Source: Pseudomonas sp. P8_241 (GTDB taxonomy: Bacteria > Pseudomonadota > Gammaproteobacteria > Pseudomonadales > Pseudomonadaceae). Taken from it: a stretch of 64,000 nt of DNA. Below, piece after piece: positions 19,732-28,550 of this stretch. The DNA is taken from contig NZ_CP125377.1 of the NCBI RefSeq assembly GCF_034008315.1, forward strand, positions 1-64,000, written 5' to 3'. Made by a program: the position numbers and the translations under genes. The first letter of the stretch is position 1. Every line of letters starts with the position of its first letter. The notes under the pieces are model-generated. The model had not been told where the DNA came from. It made no database searches and saw nothing but the letters and a program-made list of their open reading frames with translations.

Positions 19732-20874
19732 CTAAGCCGCTTGCACCGTACCAAACGCCCCTTGCCGCGACACCACTATCAACACGCCCAGGGCCCCAAC
19801 CGCCATCAACAACGGCAACGCATGCCCGCTGACCCATTGACTGCCGGCACCCGCCAACAGTGGCCCGATCAGACAACCAATCCCCCACAGCTGGGCGATA
19901 TGCGCATTGGCCCGCACCAGCGCATCATCGCGATAACGCTCGCCGATCAGGATCAGCGACAAAGTGAACAGCCCGCCAGCACTGGCGCCGAACAGTACCC
20001 ACAACGGCCAGATCAGCAGCGTATCGATCAGCATGGGGATCGCCAGACTCGCCACCAACAGGACCACCGCACAACCGGTGAACAATGCACGCCGTGACAA
20101 GCGATCAGCCAGGGCACCAATCGGCAATTGCAGAATCGCATCGCCGACGACCACGGTGCTGACCATTGCTAAAGCGATCTCCGTGGTAAAGCCCTGGCGC
20201 AGGCAGTAGACCGGCAACAACGTCAGGATCATCGCTTCGAACGCCGCAAACAACGAAACCGCCCAGGCAATCGCTGGCAAACCACGACAGAAAGCCAACA
20301 AATCAGAAAGGGTCACGCTGCTGGCCTCGCTACTCGGCGCACCGCTACGGCCGAGCAACAGAAATGGCGCGCCCATCAACAATCCGACGCCCACCCAAAA
20401 ACCATAATCGTGATCGGTACCCATGAACCCCAGCAACACCGGCCCGGCCAACTGGCTCAGCGCATAGCAGCTGCCATACAGCGCCACCAAGCGTCCGCGC
20501 CATTGCTCGATTACCAATTGATTGATCCAGCTTTCACCGATGATGAAGACGAGGGTCAGGATCACCCCGATCATCAACCGCAGCACCAGCCATATCGGAT
20601 AGCTCGGAAGCAGTGCCAGCAATCCGATGGAAACCGCCCCGGCCCACAGGCACAGGCGCATCAGATTCGCCGTGCCGAAACGTGCCGCCAGATGGCTGGA
20701 GATTTTCGCCCCCAGCAACACGCCAATGGCCGGCATCGCCGCCATTACACCGATGGCAAACGATCCGTATCCCCAGCCTTCCAGGCGAAACGACACCAGT
20801 GGCATGCTGACCCCAAGGGCCAGGCCAACACTCAAGACAGACGCCAACACGGCAAAATACGTCGCCCAACGCAT
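19732..20874 (-). CDS. MFS transporter
   Basis: This is an inner-membrane major facilitator protein of 380 residues with about 12 hydrophobic segments. The MFS signature loop between TM2 and TM3 is visible as GAKISSHLAARFGTAN, and a second copy between TM8 and TM9 as GALADRLSRRALF. It resembles the YcaD-like sugar/drug MFS group, but no substrate can be assigned. AGGAG precedes the ATG at good spacing. It converges on the PLD gene and is otherwise alone. Confidence 0.82.
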   Translation of the reverse strand: MRWATYFAVLASVLSVGLALGVSMPLVSFRLEGWGYGSFAIGVMAAMPAIGVLLGAKISSHLAARFGTANLMRLCLWAGAVSIGLLALLPSYPIWLVLRLMIGVILTLVFIIGESWINQLVIEQWRGRLVALYGSCYALSQLAGPVLLGFMGTDHDYGFWVGVGLLMGAPFLLLGRSGAPSSEASSVTLSDLLAFCRGLPAIAWAVSLFAAFEAMILTLLPVYCLRQGFTTEIALAMVSTVVVGDAILQLPIGALADRLSRRALFTGCAVVLLVASLAIPMLIDTLLIWPLWVLFGASAGGLFTLSLILIGERYRDDALVRANAHIAQLWGIGCLIGPLLAGAGSQWVSGHALPLLMAVGALGVLIVVSRQGAFGTVQAA

Positions 20875-20925
20875 GTTCCACGCTCCTGTGGAAAATTATT
20901 GTTTTTACGGACGGCACAAAACACT

Positions 20926-21013
20926 GTGGGAGCGAGCCTGCTCACGAAGACGGAGCAACATTCAACACTTTCGTCGACTGTCACACCTCTATCGCGAGCA
21001 GGCTCGCTCCCAC
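20926..21013. repeat. REP element pair, GTGGGAGCGAGC type
   Basis: GTGGGAGCGAGCCTGCTC and the inverted GAGCAGGCTCGCTCCCAC flank about 50 bases. It lies between the MFS start and the end of the aldehyde dehydrogenase gene, on same-strand neighbours. Confidence 0.88.
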
Positions 21014-21069
21014 AAGGGATCTGCGTCGTTCGGGGGGCCTGCTACCGGAACAGGCCGCCCCTTAACGCC

Positions 21070-22563
21070 TTACAACTTGATCCAGGTCGCCTTCAGCTCG
21101 GTGTACTTGTCGAACGCGTGCAATGACTTGTCGCGACCGTTGCCGGACTGCTTGAAGCCACCGAACGGCGCGGTCATGTCGCCGCCATCGTATTGGTTGA
21201 CCCACACGCTACCGGCACACAGGGCGCGGGCGGTGAGATGAGCCTTGGAGATGTCGGCAGTCCAGACCGCAGCGGCCAGGCCGTAAGGCGTGTCGTTGGC
21301 AATCGCGATGGCTTCTTCAGCACTGTCGAAGGTGATGACCGACAGAACCGGGCCGAAGATTTCTTCCTGGGCGATTTTCATCGCGTTGCTCACGCCGTCG
21401 AAAATCGTCGGCTCGACGTAAGTGCCGCCGGTTTCTTCCAGAATGCGCTTGCCGCCAGCCACCAGTTTGGCGCCGTCGGTGTGGCCCGATTCGATGTAGG
21501 ACAGCACGGTGTTCATCTGCTGAGTGTCCACCAGTGCGCCGACGTTGGTCGCCGGGTCCAGCGGGTTACCCGGCTTCCAGGTTTTCAGGGCCTCGATCAC
21601 CAGCGGCAGGAATTTGTCCTTGATCGAACGCTCCACCAGCAGGCGCGAACCAGCGGTGCAAACTTCGCCCTGGTTGAAGGCGATGGCACCGGCAGCGGCT
21701 TCGGCAGCGTCCTGCAGGTTCGGGGCATCGGCGAATACAATATTCGGGCTCTTGCCGCCGGCTTCGAGCCAGACGCGCTTCATGTTCGACTCGCCGGAGT
21801 AGATCAGCAGTTGCTTGGCGATTTTGGTCGAACCGGTGAACACCAGGGTGTCGACGTCGTTATGCAAGGCCAAGGCCTTGCCGACGGTGTGACCATAGCC
21901 TGGCAGCACGTTCAGCACACCTTTCGGAATACCGGCTTCAACGGCCAGCGCCGCGATGCGGATGGCGGTCAGCGGGGATTTTTCCGACGGTTTGAGGATC
22001 ACCGAGTTACCGGTGGACAGCGCCGGGCCGAGTTTCCAGCAAGCCATCATCAGCGGGAAGTTCCACGGCACGATGGCGCCAACCACTCCAACCGGCTCGC
22101 GGGTCACCAGACCCAGCTGATCGTGCGGGGTGGCAGCGACTTCGTCGTAGATCTTGTCGATGGCTTCACCGCTCCAGCTCAGCGCTTGCGCCGCGCCGGG
22201 AACGTCGATGTACAGGGAGTCGCTGATCGGCTTGCCCATGTCGAGGGTTTCAAGCAGGGCCAGCTCTTCGGCATGCTGCTTGAGCAGACCGGCGAAACGG
22301 ATCATGGTGGATTTGCGCTTGGCTGGTGCCAGACGCGACCAGGCACCGGAGTTGAAGGTGGCGCGGGCGTTTTCCACGGCGCGCTGGGCATCGGCGGCGT
22401 CACAGCTGGCGATCTTGCCCAGCAGACGGCCATCGACCGGGCTGATGCACTCGAACGTCTCGGCGGACACAGCGTCGGTGTATTCGCCATTGATGTAGGC
22501 GCGGCCTTCGATTTTCAGGTCGCGGGCGCGTTGCTCCCAGTCGGCACGGGTCAGGGTGGTCAT
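21070..22563 (-). CDS. kauB: NAD(P)+-dependent aldehyde dehydrogenase, KauB/PuuC-like
   Basis: The 497-residue ALDH has the catalytic Cys in FNQGEVCTAGSRL, the general-base Glu in WLEAGGKSPNIVF, and the NAD-binding FTGSTKIAKQ segment. PuuC/KauB (also called PauC) oxidises gamma-glutamyl-aminobutyraldehyde and related omega-aldehydes in polyamine and arginine breakdown. GAGGAGG stands before the ATG. Upstream lie a stable leader hairpin and two near-palindromes that could bind PauR. Family and locus support the role; broad substrate range is usual. Confidence 0.87.
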   Translation of the reverse strand: MTTLTRADWEQRARDLKIEGRAYINGEYTDAVSAETFECISPVDGRLLGKIASCDAADAQRAVENARATFNSGAWSRLAPAKRKSTMIRFAGLLKQHAEELALLETLDMGKPISDSLYIDVPGAAQALSWSGEAIDKIYDEVAATPHDQLGLVTREPVGVVGAIVPWNFPLMMACWKLGPALSTGNSVILKPSEKSPLTAIRIAALAVEAGIPKGVLNVLPGYGHTVGKALALHNDVDTLVFTGSTKIAKQLLIYSGESNMKRVWLEAGGKSPNIVFADAPNLQDAAEAAAGAIAFNQGEVCTAGSRLLVERSIKDKFLPLVIEALKTWKPGNPLDPATNVGALVDTQQMNTVLSYIESGHTDGAKLVAGGKRILEETGGTYVEPTIFDGVSNAMKIAQEEIFGPVLSVITFDSAEEAIAIANDTPYGLAAAVWTADISKAHLTARALCAGSVWVNQYDGGDMTAPFGGFKQSGNGRDKSLHAFDKYTELKATWIKL

Positions 22564-22591
22564 ACGAGTGTCCTCCTCTTATTGAATACGA

Positions 22592-22612
22592 CACCCGCGT
22601 TCTTCGCGGGTG
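22592..22612 (-). promoter_or_regulatory. stable hairpin in the kauB leader
   Basis: CACCCGCG, a five-base loop and CGCGGGTG form a perfect 8-bp GC-rich stem about 30 bases upstream of the kauB ATG. There is no T-tract, so it is not a terminator. It may stabilise the 5' end of the mRNA or bind a protein. Confidence 0.5.
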
Positions 22613-22690
22613 CTGTCAGGAATTCTGCCCGGCCAGCCTGCTTTTTCGGCCCAAGGCAACCGCCACCCTAAACCAGCCGCACATGAAGTT

Positions 22691-22748
22691 TCAATATATT
22701 TGACATAACGCTGGCAAATGGCCTTGCGATGTTCATTTTAATAAACAT
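22691..22748. promoter_or_regulatory. candidate PauR operators between kauB and the cupin gene
   Basis: Two near-palindromes, TCAATATATTTGA (22691-22703) and ATGTTCATTTTAATAAACAT (22729-22748), have centres about 42 bases apart, four helical turns. On the minus strand the second reads TATTAAAATGAACA, 11 of 14 matches to the E. coli PuuR site as I recall it (AAATATAATGAACA). They lie between the divergent kauB and cupin genes. Confidence 0.5.
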
Positions 22749-22799
22749 AGACTTTGGCCAAATCAACCACTCGCGTCGCAATCACGGGGGCATACAACA

Positions 22800-23162
22800 A
22801 TGAGCATCAATAACGTCGTCGACTTCAGCCAGGCCACTACGGAACCCGAGCGCTACCACCCTGACCCGGCAAAAGTGCTCAAGGGCGACCCTGAACAAAC
22901 GCTCTACAACCACTACAACAGCCCGTGCGGGCAATTGAACGCTGGCGTGTGGGAAGCGGAGGTCGGCCAATGGGCCGTCAACTTCACCGAACACGAATAC
23001 TGCGAAATCGTTCAAGGTGTTTCAGTGCTACGCGACAACGAGGGCAACGCCAAGACCCTGCGCGTGGGTGATCGCTTTGTGATCCCGGCCGGCTTCAAAG
23101 GAACGTGGGAAGTGCTGGAACCGTGCCGCAAGATTTATGTGGCGTTTGAACAGAAGGCTTGA
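22800..23162 (+). CDS. cupin_3 (DUF861) domain protein
   Basis: This is a 120-residue single-domain cupin: VNFTEHEYCEIVQGVSVL forms motif 1 and LRVGDRFVIPAGFKGTWEV motif 2. DUF861 cupins resemble ureidoglycine aminohydrolase domains, but most have no known activity. It diverges from kauB across 236 bases containing the candidate PauR sites, so co-regulation with polyamine catabolism is a fair inference. It ends in a strong terminator shared with rpmG. Confidence 0.8.
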   Translation: MSINNVVDFSQATTEPERYHPDPAKVLKGDPEQTLYNHYNSPCGQLNAGVWEAEVGQWAVNFTEHEYCEIVQGVSVLRDNEGNAKTLRVGDRFVIPAGFKGTWEVLEPCRKIYVAFEQKA

Positions 23163-23193
23163 GGCCCTGACAGGCACCACAAAATCCAGGCAA

Positions 23194-23229
23194 CAAAAAA
23201 GGCCCGTATCTCGCGATACGGGCCTTTTT
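23194..23229. terminator. bidirectional rho-independent terminator
   Basis: AAAAAAGGCCCGTATC, a short loop and GATACGGGCCTTTTT make a long perfect stem with A and T tracts on both sides. It separates the converging cupin gene and rpmB-rpmG operon. Confidence 0.93.
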
Positions 23230-23248
23230 CGTAAGAAGGAAAAATCAA

Positions 23249-23404
23249 TTACTTGATTTTGCCTTCTTTGTAGATCACGTGCTTGCGAACAACCGGATCA
23301 AATTTCTTGATCTCGATTTTGTCCGGAGTAGTGCGCTTGTTCTTGTCGGTAGTGTAGAAGTGACCAGTACCGGCGCTCGAAATCAAACGAATCAATTCAC
23401 GCAT
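23249..23404 (-). CDS. rpmG: 50S ribosomal protein L33
   Basis: The gene encodes 51 residues (starting [19 protein letters not shown], ending [10 protein letters not shown]), a textbook bacterial L33. None of the four zinc-binding cysteines is present, so this is the zinc-independent C-minus form. It follows rpmB by 11 bases as the second gene of the operon, with GGGAG upstream of the ATG. Confidence 0.97.
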   Translation of the reverse strand: MRELIRLISSAGTGHFYTTDKNKRTTPDKIEIKKFDPVVRKHVIYKEGKIK

Positions 23405-23415
23405 GATTAGCTCCC

Positions 23416-23649
23416 TTAGATCTTGCCAGCTTTGCGGATTTCGGCCAGCACGACAGTAATGCCACGCTTGTCGATGATACGCATGCCTTTGGCAGATACG
23501 CGCAGACGCACGAAACGTTTCTCTTCTTCAACCCAGAAGCGGTGATGCTGCAGGTTCGGCAGGAAACGACGACGGGTTTTGTTGTTTGCGTGGGAAATGT
23601 TATTCCCAGTCACCGGACCCTTACCGGTAACTTGACAGACTCTAGACAT
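23416..23649 (-). CDS. rpmB: 50S ribosomal protein L28
   Basis: The 77-residue L28 begins [20 protein letters not shown] and is full length. It is the first gene of rpmB-rpmG, transcribed from a good promoter about 150 bases upstream, leaving an unusually long structured leader. The usual Pseudomonas and E. coli order rpmB-rpmG is kept. Confidence 0.97.
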   Translation of the reverse strand: MSRVCQVTGKGPVTGNNISHANNKTRRRFLPNLQHHRFWVEEEKRFVRLRVSAKGMRIIDKRGITVVLAEIRKAGKI

Positions 23650-24094
23650 GCCTCAGCCCTCTAAACCACATGCCCAACCCGGCATGGGTTGGCCGCTTAA
23701 TCTCTCAGTCATTTGGCGCCAGGCGCCGCGTTTCTTTAAGGGTCTTACCGGCTACACCTACAAACGAAGGAACCGGGCCCCTAGAAAAGAGCGCTGCTTT
23801 ATACCAGAAAGACTAGAGAGCAACAACATTCAGTGTGCATTGAATTCGCAAAAACCCCATTTTTCGGGCGCCAAGGGCTTTGGACAAAGGCTATCGCCGA
23901 TGCCGACCACTCGTCGCAGAGAATTGGCCAGCTTGCCAACCGGGGGCATTTCAAAACCGCCGCACAGAAAAATCAGGCGCCATACTCCCCCGAAAATGAA
24001 AAAGGGGATAGTCATTTGCAATGGAGCCCACTAGGGTAAGCCTTTTCCAGACTGCACTTGCAGATGGGCCTTCGATCTGTAAAGGAATCCGACC
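23650..24094. other. 445-base intergenic region upstream of rpmB and the peptide-binding protein gene
   Basis: No convincing gene is seen. The left third is the rpmB leader, with hairpin-forming sequences GGCGCCTGGCGCC and CCAACCCATGCCGGGTTGG on the minus strand. The rpmB promoter is at 23798-23826. The right part, up to 24094, is A-rich, with no clear promoter for the plus-strand gene and a usable AAGGA site just before its ATG. Confidence 0.7.
23798..23826 (-). promoter_or_regulatory. sigma-70 promoter of rpmB-rpmG
   Basis: On the minus strand TTGTTG and TATAAA are separated by exactly 17 bases. Transcription would start near 23790 and leave a leader of about 140 bases before rpmB. Confidence 0.72.
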
Positions 24095-25681
24095 ATGCGC
24101 CTCGCTGCCCTATCGCTGTTGCTTGCCCCTTTGATGCTGAGCCCGCTGGCCCAGGCCGCCGCCCTGAGCGTCTGCACCGAGGCCAGCCCGGAAGGGTTCG
24201 ACGTGGTGCAATATAACTCGTTGACGACAACCAACGCCTCGGCCGACGTGCTGATGAACCGCCTGGTGGACTTTGACACCGCCAGCGGCAAGGTAGTCGC
24301 CGGCCTCGCCGACAGCTGGGAGGTCAGTCCCGATGGTCTGGTCTACATCTTCAAATTGCACCCGCAAGTGAAGTTCCACCGCACCGAATACTTCTCCCCT
24401 ACCCACGATGTAACCGCCGAAGACGTTATTTTCAGCTTCGACCGCATGCTCGACCCCGCCAATCCATGGCACAAAATTGCCCAAAGCGGCTTCCCGCATG
24501 CGCAATCGATGCAATTGCCTGCGCTGATCAAGAAGATCGATGCCCTTGACCCGTTGACTGTGCGCTTCACGCTCGATCATCCGGACTCGACATTCCTGCC
24601 AACCCTGAGCATGGGTTTCGCCTCGATCTATTCGGCCGAATATGCCGACAAACTGCTCAAGGCCGGAACGCCGGAGAAACTCAACAGTCAGCCGATCGGC
24701 ACAGGTCCGTTTGTCTTCACCCGATTCCAGAAAGACGCCTCGATTCGCTACAAGGCCAACGCCGACTATTTCCGTGGCAAACCTGCGGTCGATCCGCTGA
24801 TCTTCGCGATCACGCCGGACGCCAACGTGCGGTTGCAGAAATTGCGCCGTAACGAGTGCCAGATCGCTCTGTCACCCAAACCGCTGGACGTACAAGCCGC
24901 GCTGAAAGAACCGACGTTGAAAGTGGAAAAGACTGACGCCTTCATGACCGCGTTCGTCGCCCTCAACAGCCAGCACCCACCGCTGGATAAACCTGAAGTG
25001 CGTCAGGCGATCAACCTCGCCTTCGACAAAGCCAACTACGTCAAAGCCGTGTTCGAAGACACCGCCGAGCCTGCCAGCGGGCCGTACCCGCCCAACACCT
25101 GGAGCTACGCCAAGAGCTTGCCCGGCTATCCCCATGACGTGGCAAAAGCCAAGGCATTGATGGCCAAGGCCGGACTCAAGGAGGGCTTCCAGACCACGAT
25201 ATGGACCCGTCCGTCGGGCAGCCTGCTCAATCCCAATCCAAGCCTCGGCGCCCAAATGCTGCAATCCGATCTCGCGGAAATCGGCATTCAGGCCGAAATT
25301 CGCGTGATCGAATGGGGCGAGCTGATTCGTCGCGCCAAGGCGGGCGAGCACGACATCCTGTTCATGGGCTGGGCCGGCGATAACGGCGACCCGGACAACT
25401 TCCTCACACCGCAGTTTTCCTGCGCTGCGGTCAAGTCCGGTACCAACTTTGCCCGTTACTGCAACCAGGACCTGGACAAGCTGATCAGCGCTGGCAAGAC
25501 CACCGGAGAGCAAGGTGTTCGTACCAAACTTTACGAACAGGCGCAGACCCAGATTCAGCAGCAGGCGTTGTGGCTGCCGCTGGCGCATCCGACTGCCTTC
25601 GCGTTGACGCGCAAGGATGTCGAGGGGTATTCGGTGAGCCCGTTCGGCCGCCAGGATTATTCGAAGGTTGACCTGAAGTAA
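24095..25681 (+). CDS. oligopeptide/dipeptide ABC transporter substrate-binding protein
   Basis: This is a periplasmic SBP_bac_5 protein of 528 residues with a signal peptide (LSLLLAPLMLSPLAQAAA) and the family core LADSWEVSPDGLVYIFKL near residue 70. A later segment, NDGDP-like GDNGDPDNFLTPQFSC, is typical of DppA-class proteins. No permease or ATPase genes are adjacent, so it must use a transporter encoded elsewhere. AAGGA precedes the ATG. The ligand (dipeptide, haem or other) cannot be read from the sequence. Confidence 0.87.
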   Translation: MRLAALSLLLAPLMLSPLAQAAALSVCTEASPEGFDVVQYNSLTTTNASADVLMNRLVDFDTASGKVVAGLADSWEVSPDGLVYIFKLHPQVKFHRTEYFSPTHDVTAEDVIFSFDRMLDPANPWHKIAQSGFPHAQSMQLPALIKKIDALDPLTVRFTLDHPDSTFLPTLSMGFASIYSAEYADKLLKAGTPEKLNSQPIGTGPFVFTRFQKDASIRYKANADYFRGKPAVDPLIFAITPDANVRLQKLRRNECQIALSPKPLDVQAALKEPTLKVEKTDAFMTAFVALNSQHPPLDKPEVRQAINLAFDKANYVKAVFEDTAEPASGPYPPNTWSYAKSLPGYPHDVAKAKALMAKAGLKEGFQTTIWTRPSGSLLNPNPSLGAQMLQSDLAEIGIQAEIRVIEWGELIRRAKAGEHDILFMGWAGDNGDPDNFLTPQFSCAAVKSGTNFARYCNQDLDKLISAGKTTGEQGVRTKLYEQAQTQIQQQALWLPLAHPTAFALTRKDVEGYSVSPFGRQDYSKVDLK

Positions 25682-25698
25682 CCGCTACACCCACAGCT

Positions 25699-25797
25699 TG
25701 CAGGAGCCGGCTTGCTGGCGATATCGTCGTCACGCTCAGCACCTACGCCGGATCTGCTGGCCTCATCGCCAGCAAGCCGGCTCCTACAAATGTCTGC
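25699..25797. repeat. REP element pair, GGCTTGCTGGCGA type
   Basis: CAGGAGCCGGCTTGCTGGCGA and the inverted TCGCCAGCAAGCCGGCTCC face each other across about 55 bases between the converging binding-protein gene and radC. Confidence 0.88.
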
Positions 25798-25807
25798 GTG
25801 TATTCCG

Positions 25808-26482
25808 TTACATCCACCCATACTCCGCCATCGACAGCGGATCACCGTCGCCGATGATGAAATGGTCGAGTATCCGCACGTCGATCAACTCCAGCGCTTT
25901 TTGCAGGCGCTTGGTCAGAACCCGGTCGGCCTGACTCGGATCGCTGTTGCCCGACGGATGATTGTGGCAGAGGATCAACGCCGCAGCATTGTTGGCCAAG
26001 GCGCGCTTGACCACCTCTCGCGGATGGACGCTGGTGTTGTCGATGGAACCGCGAAACAACACTTCAAAGGTCAACACCTGATGCCTGGAGTCCAGAAACA
26101 GGCAGCCAAACACCTCATGGGGCTCGTGGCGCAGCATCGATTTCAGATAATCGCGAACGGCCTGCGGATTCTCGAGGGCCGATTTTTGCCGCGCCCGCTC
26201 GGCCAGATGGCGCCTGCTCATTTCTTGAGCAGCCTGCAATTGAGCAAACTTGGCCGGCCCCAGCCCAAGTTGTTTGCTGAACGTTTCCTGATCCGCTTCG
26301 AGCAGCGTGCGCAGGCTGCCGAACTGATTCAGCAGGTGTCGCGCCAGATCGACTGCGCTTTTACCCACCACGCCCGTTCGTAGAAAAATAGCCAGTAACT
26401 CAGCGTCCGAAAGACTTCCCGCGCCCCGTTCCAGCAACCTCTCCCGCGGCCGCTCCGCCACCGGCCAATCGCGAATACTCAT
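25808..26482 (-). CDS. radC: RadC/MPN+ JAB domain protein
   Basis: The 224-residue RadC has an N-terminal helix-hairpin-helix region ([17 protein letters not shown]) and a C-terminal JAB/MPN+ metalloprotease-like domain with the zinc signature [14 protein letters not shown]. The historical DNA-repair role is disputed, and the biochemical activity is unknown. The start at 26482 follows GGAGGTG closely; longer in-frame starts lack this. It diverges from coaBC. Confidence 0.9.
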   Translation of the reverse strand: MSIRDWPVAERPRERLLERGAGSLSDAELLAIFLRTGVVGKSAVDLARHLLNQFGSLRTLLEADQETFSKQLGLGPAKFAQLQAAQEMSRRHLAERARQKSALENPQAVRDYLKSMLRHEPHEVFGCLFLDSRHQVLTFEVLFRGSIDNTSVHPREVVKRALANNAAALILCHNHPSGNSDPSQADRVLTKRLQKALELIDVRILDHFIIGDGDPLSMAEYGWM

Positions 26483-26616
26483 AGCACCTCCCTGTCTGTG
26501 GGCGCCGCTGTTCCGTAGCGGTCGCTGTGATATCGTAGCCCATCTTTTTGCGGGCGATTTCACTCCTGGGGAGGGGGTATCGCCATGCAGTCATCAACGA
26601 AATGAAAGGCAGGCCT

Positions 26617-27825
26617 ATGCAGCGGCTGTATCGGAAACGCATTGTTCTGGGTGTCGGCGGCGGTATTGCTGCCTACAAGAGCGCCGACCTGGTTCGCCGC
26701 CTGATCGACCAGGGCGCTGAAGTGCGCGTGGTCATGACCCGTGGTGGGGCCGAATTCATCACCCCGCTGACCATGCAGGCCCTGTCTGGGCATCCGGTCC
26801 ATCTGGACCTGTTGGACCCGGCGGCAGAAGCTGCGATGGGCCACATCGAGCTGGCCAAGTGGGCTGATCTGGTGCTGATCGCTCCCGCTACCGCGGACCT
26901 GATCGCCCGATTGGCCCAAGGCATTGCCGACGATCTGCTCACCACGCTGGTGCTGGCCACGGACGCGGTCGTGGCTGTTGCCCCGGCCATGAACCAGGCC
27001 ATGTGGCGCGACCCGGCGACTCAAGCCAATCTGCAAACCCTCGAAAGCCGCGACATCAAGGTCTTCGGTCCAGCGTCAGGCAGCCAGGCCTGCGGCGATG
27101 TAGGCCTTGGGCGCATGCTCGAAGCCACCGACCTCGCCCAACTCGCTGCCGACTGTTTCCAGCGTCAGGCGCTGACCGGCAAACACGTGCTGATCACAGC
27201 GGGTCCGACCCAGGAAAACATTGACCCGGTGCGCTACATCACCAACCACAGCTCCGGAAAAATGGGCTTTGCCCTGGCCGAAGCCGCGGTGGAAGCCGGC
27301 GCCCGCGTGACCCTGATCACTGGCCCCGTACACCTGCCGACCCCGGATCGCGTTACGCGTATCGACGTGGTCAGTGCCCGCGACATGCTGGCCGCGTGCG
27401 AATCCGCGATCCCCTGCGACATTTTCATTGCCTCGGCTGCCGTCGCGGATTACCGCCCGGAAGTCGTCGCCCCGCAAAAACTCAAGAAAGATCCTACGAG
27501 CGGCGACGGCTTGCTACTACAAATGGTGCGCAACCCGGACATCCTGGCCAGCATCGCCACACGCCCCGATCGCCCGTTCAGTGTCGGTTTCGCCGCCGAA
27601 ACCGAACACCTGCTCGATTACGCTGCGCGCAAGTTGAAAGACAAGAACCTCGACTTGATCGTCGCCAACGATGTCGCCAACCCGACCATTGGCTTCAACA
27701 GCGAAGAAAACGCCTGCAGCGTGATCGACCGTGAGCTTCATGCCACACTTTTCGCCCAGACCAGCAAGAGCAAGATTGCTCGCCAGCTGATCACTTTTAT
27801 CGCCGAACGTCTGAACCAGGTTTAA
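26617..27825 (+). CDS. coaBC: bifunctional phosphopantothenoylcysteine decarboxylase/synthetase
   Basis: CoaBC carries out two steps of coenzyme A synthesis: joining 4'-phosphopantothenate to cysteine (CoaB, CTP-dependent) and decarboxylation (CoaC, FMN). The 402-residue fusion has the CoaC half at residues 1-190 ([18 protein letters not shown], and the Cys in [13 protein letters not shown]). The CoaB half follows ([35 protein letters not shown]). The start at 26617 begins the domain. It precedes dut by five bases. Confidence 0.95.
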   Translation: MQRLYRKRIVLGVGGGIAAYKSADLVRRLIDQGAEVRVVMTRGGAEFITPLTMQALSGHPVHLDLLDPAAEAAMGHIELAKWADLVLIAPATADLIARLAQGIADDLLTTLVLATDAVVAVAPAMNQAMWRDPATQANLQTLESRDIKVFGPASGSQACGDVGLGRMLEATDLAQLAADCFQRQALTGKHVLITAGPTQENIDPVRYITNHSSGKMGFALAEAAVEAGARVTLITGPVHLPTPDRVTRIDVVSARDMLAACESAIPCDIFIASAAVADYRPEVVAPQKLKKDPTSGDGLLLQMVRNPDILASIATRPDRPFSVGFAAETEHLLDYAARKLKDKNLDLIVANDVANPTIGFNSEENACSVIDRELHATLFAQTSKSKIARQLITFIAERLNQV

Positions 27826-27830
27826 TTTAC

Positions 27831-28286
27831 ATGCACGCTTTGCAAGCCAAAATCCTCGACCCCCGCCTCGGTACCGAATTCCCGCTGCCGCAATACGCTA
27901 CGTCTGGCTCCGCCGGCCTCGACCTGCGGGCCATGCTGGAAAAGGACATCGTGATCAAACCGGGGGAAACGGTGCTGATTCCTACCGGCCTGTCGATTTA
28001 CATAGGCGATCCGAACCTCGCGGCGCTCATTCTGCCGCGCTCGGGAATGGGCCATAAGCACGGCATCGTGCTGGGCAACCTCGTTGGTCTGATCGACTCC
28101 GATTATCAGGGCCAACTGCAGGTTTCCTGCTGGAACCGTGGCCAGACCGAATTCACCATGCCGGTTGGCGAGCGTTTGGCGCAACTGGTGCTGGTGCCTG
28201 TTGTTCAAGCGCACTTCGAGATGGTTCAAGAGTTCGTCGAGACTGACCGCGGCACGGGCGGCTTCGGCCATACCGGCAGCCATTGA
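27831..28286 (+). CDS. dut: dUTP diphosphatase
   Basis: Dut hydrolyses dUTP to dUMP, keeping uracil out of DNA and feeding thymidylate synthesis. The 151-residue trimeric-type protein has the five motifs in order: [35 protein letters not shown] and [12 protein letters not shown]. The last is the flexible C-terminal arm. It forms an operon with coaBC, as in E. coli. Confidence 0.96.
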   Translation: MHALQAKILDPRLGTEFPLPQYATSGSAGLDLRAMLEKDIVIKPGETVLIPTGLSIYIGDPNLAALILPRSGMGHKHGIVLGNLVGLIDSDYQGQLQVSCWNRGQTEFTMPVGERLAQLVLVPVVQAHFEMVQEFVETDRGTGGFGHTGSH

Positions 28287-28302
28287 TCCGGCACGCTGCC
28301 TT

Positions 28303-28329
28303 GTAGGAGCAGCCTTCGGCAGCTCCTAC
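28303..28329. repeat. short GTAGGAGC inverted repeat
   Basis: GTAGGAGC, a spacer and GCTCCTAC form a small hairpin (inner AGCC/GGC also pair) 17 bases after dut. It may end the coaBC-dut transcript, although no T-tract follows. Confidence 0.7.
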
Positions 28330-28550
28330 AAAAGAGCGAGCTTGCGCTCCAGGAATTTCATACTGTCTCTGCAAGGTTAGCTACTGAAAATCAAGGCATT
28401 GCATGGCCTGATATCCGTCAATTCCGCTGTCATGGCCCTTTCGCACGACGAACTCTCTGTGGAAAGCGCCGTCATACTCTTCAGTTTGAACGTGTCGCCA
28501 AATATTTCGACAACCTGTCCAACCACTTTCGAGATGGAGCATTTCCACAG

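Noticed and set aside
22711..22727. A sigma-54-like TGGCA...TTGC upstream of the cupin gene
   Set aside because: The GG to GC spacing is 11 bases instead of the strict 10, so it does not fit the sigma-54 consensus.
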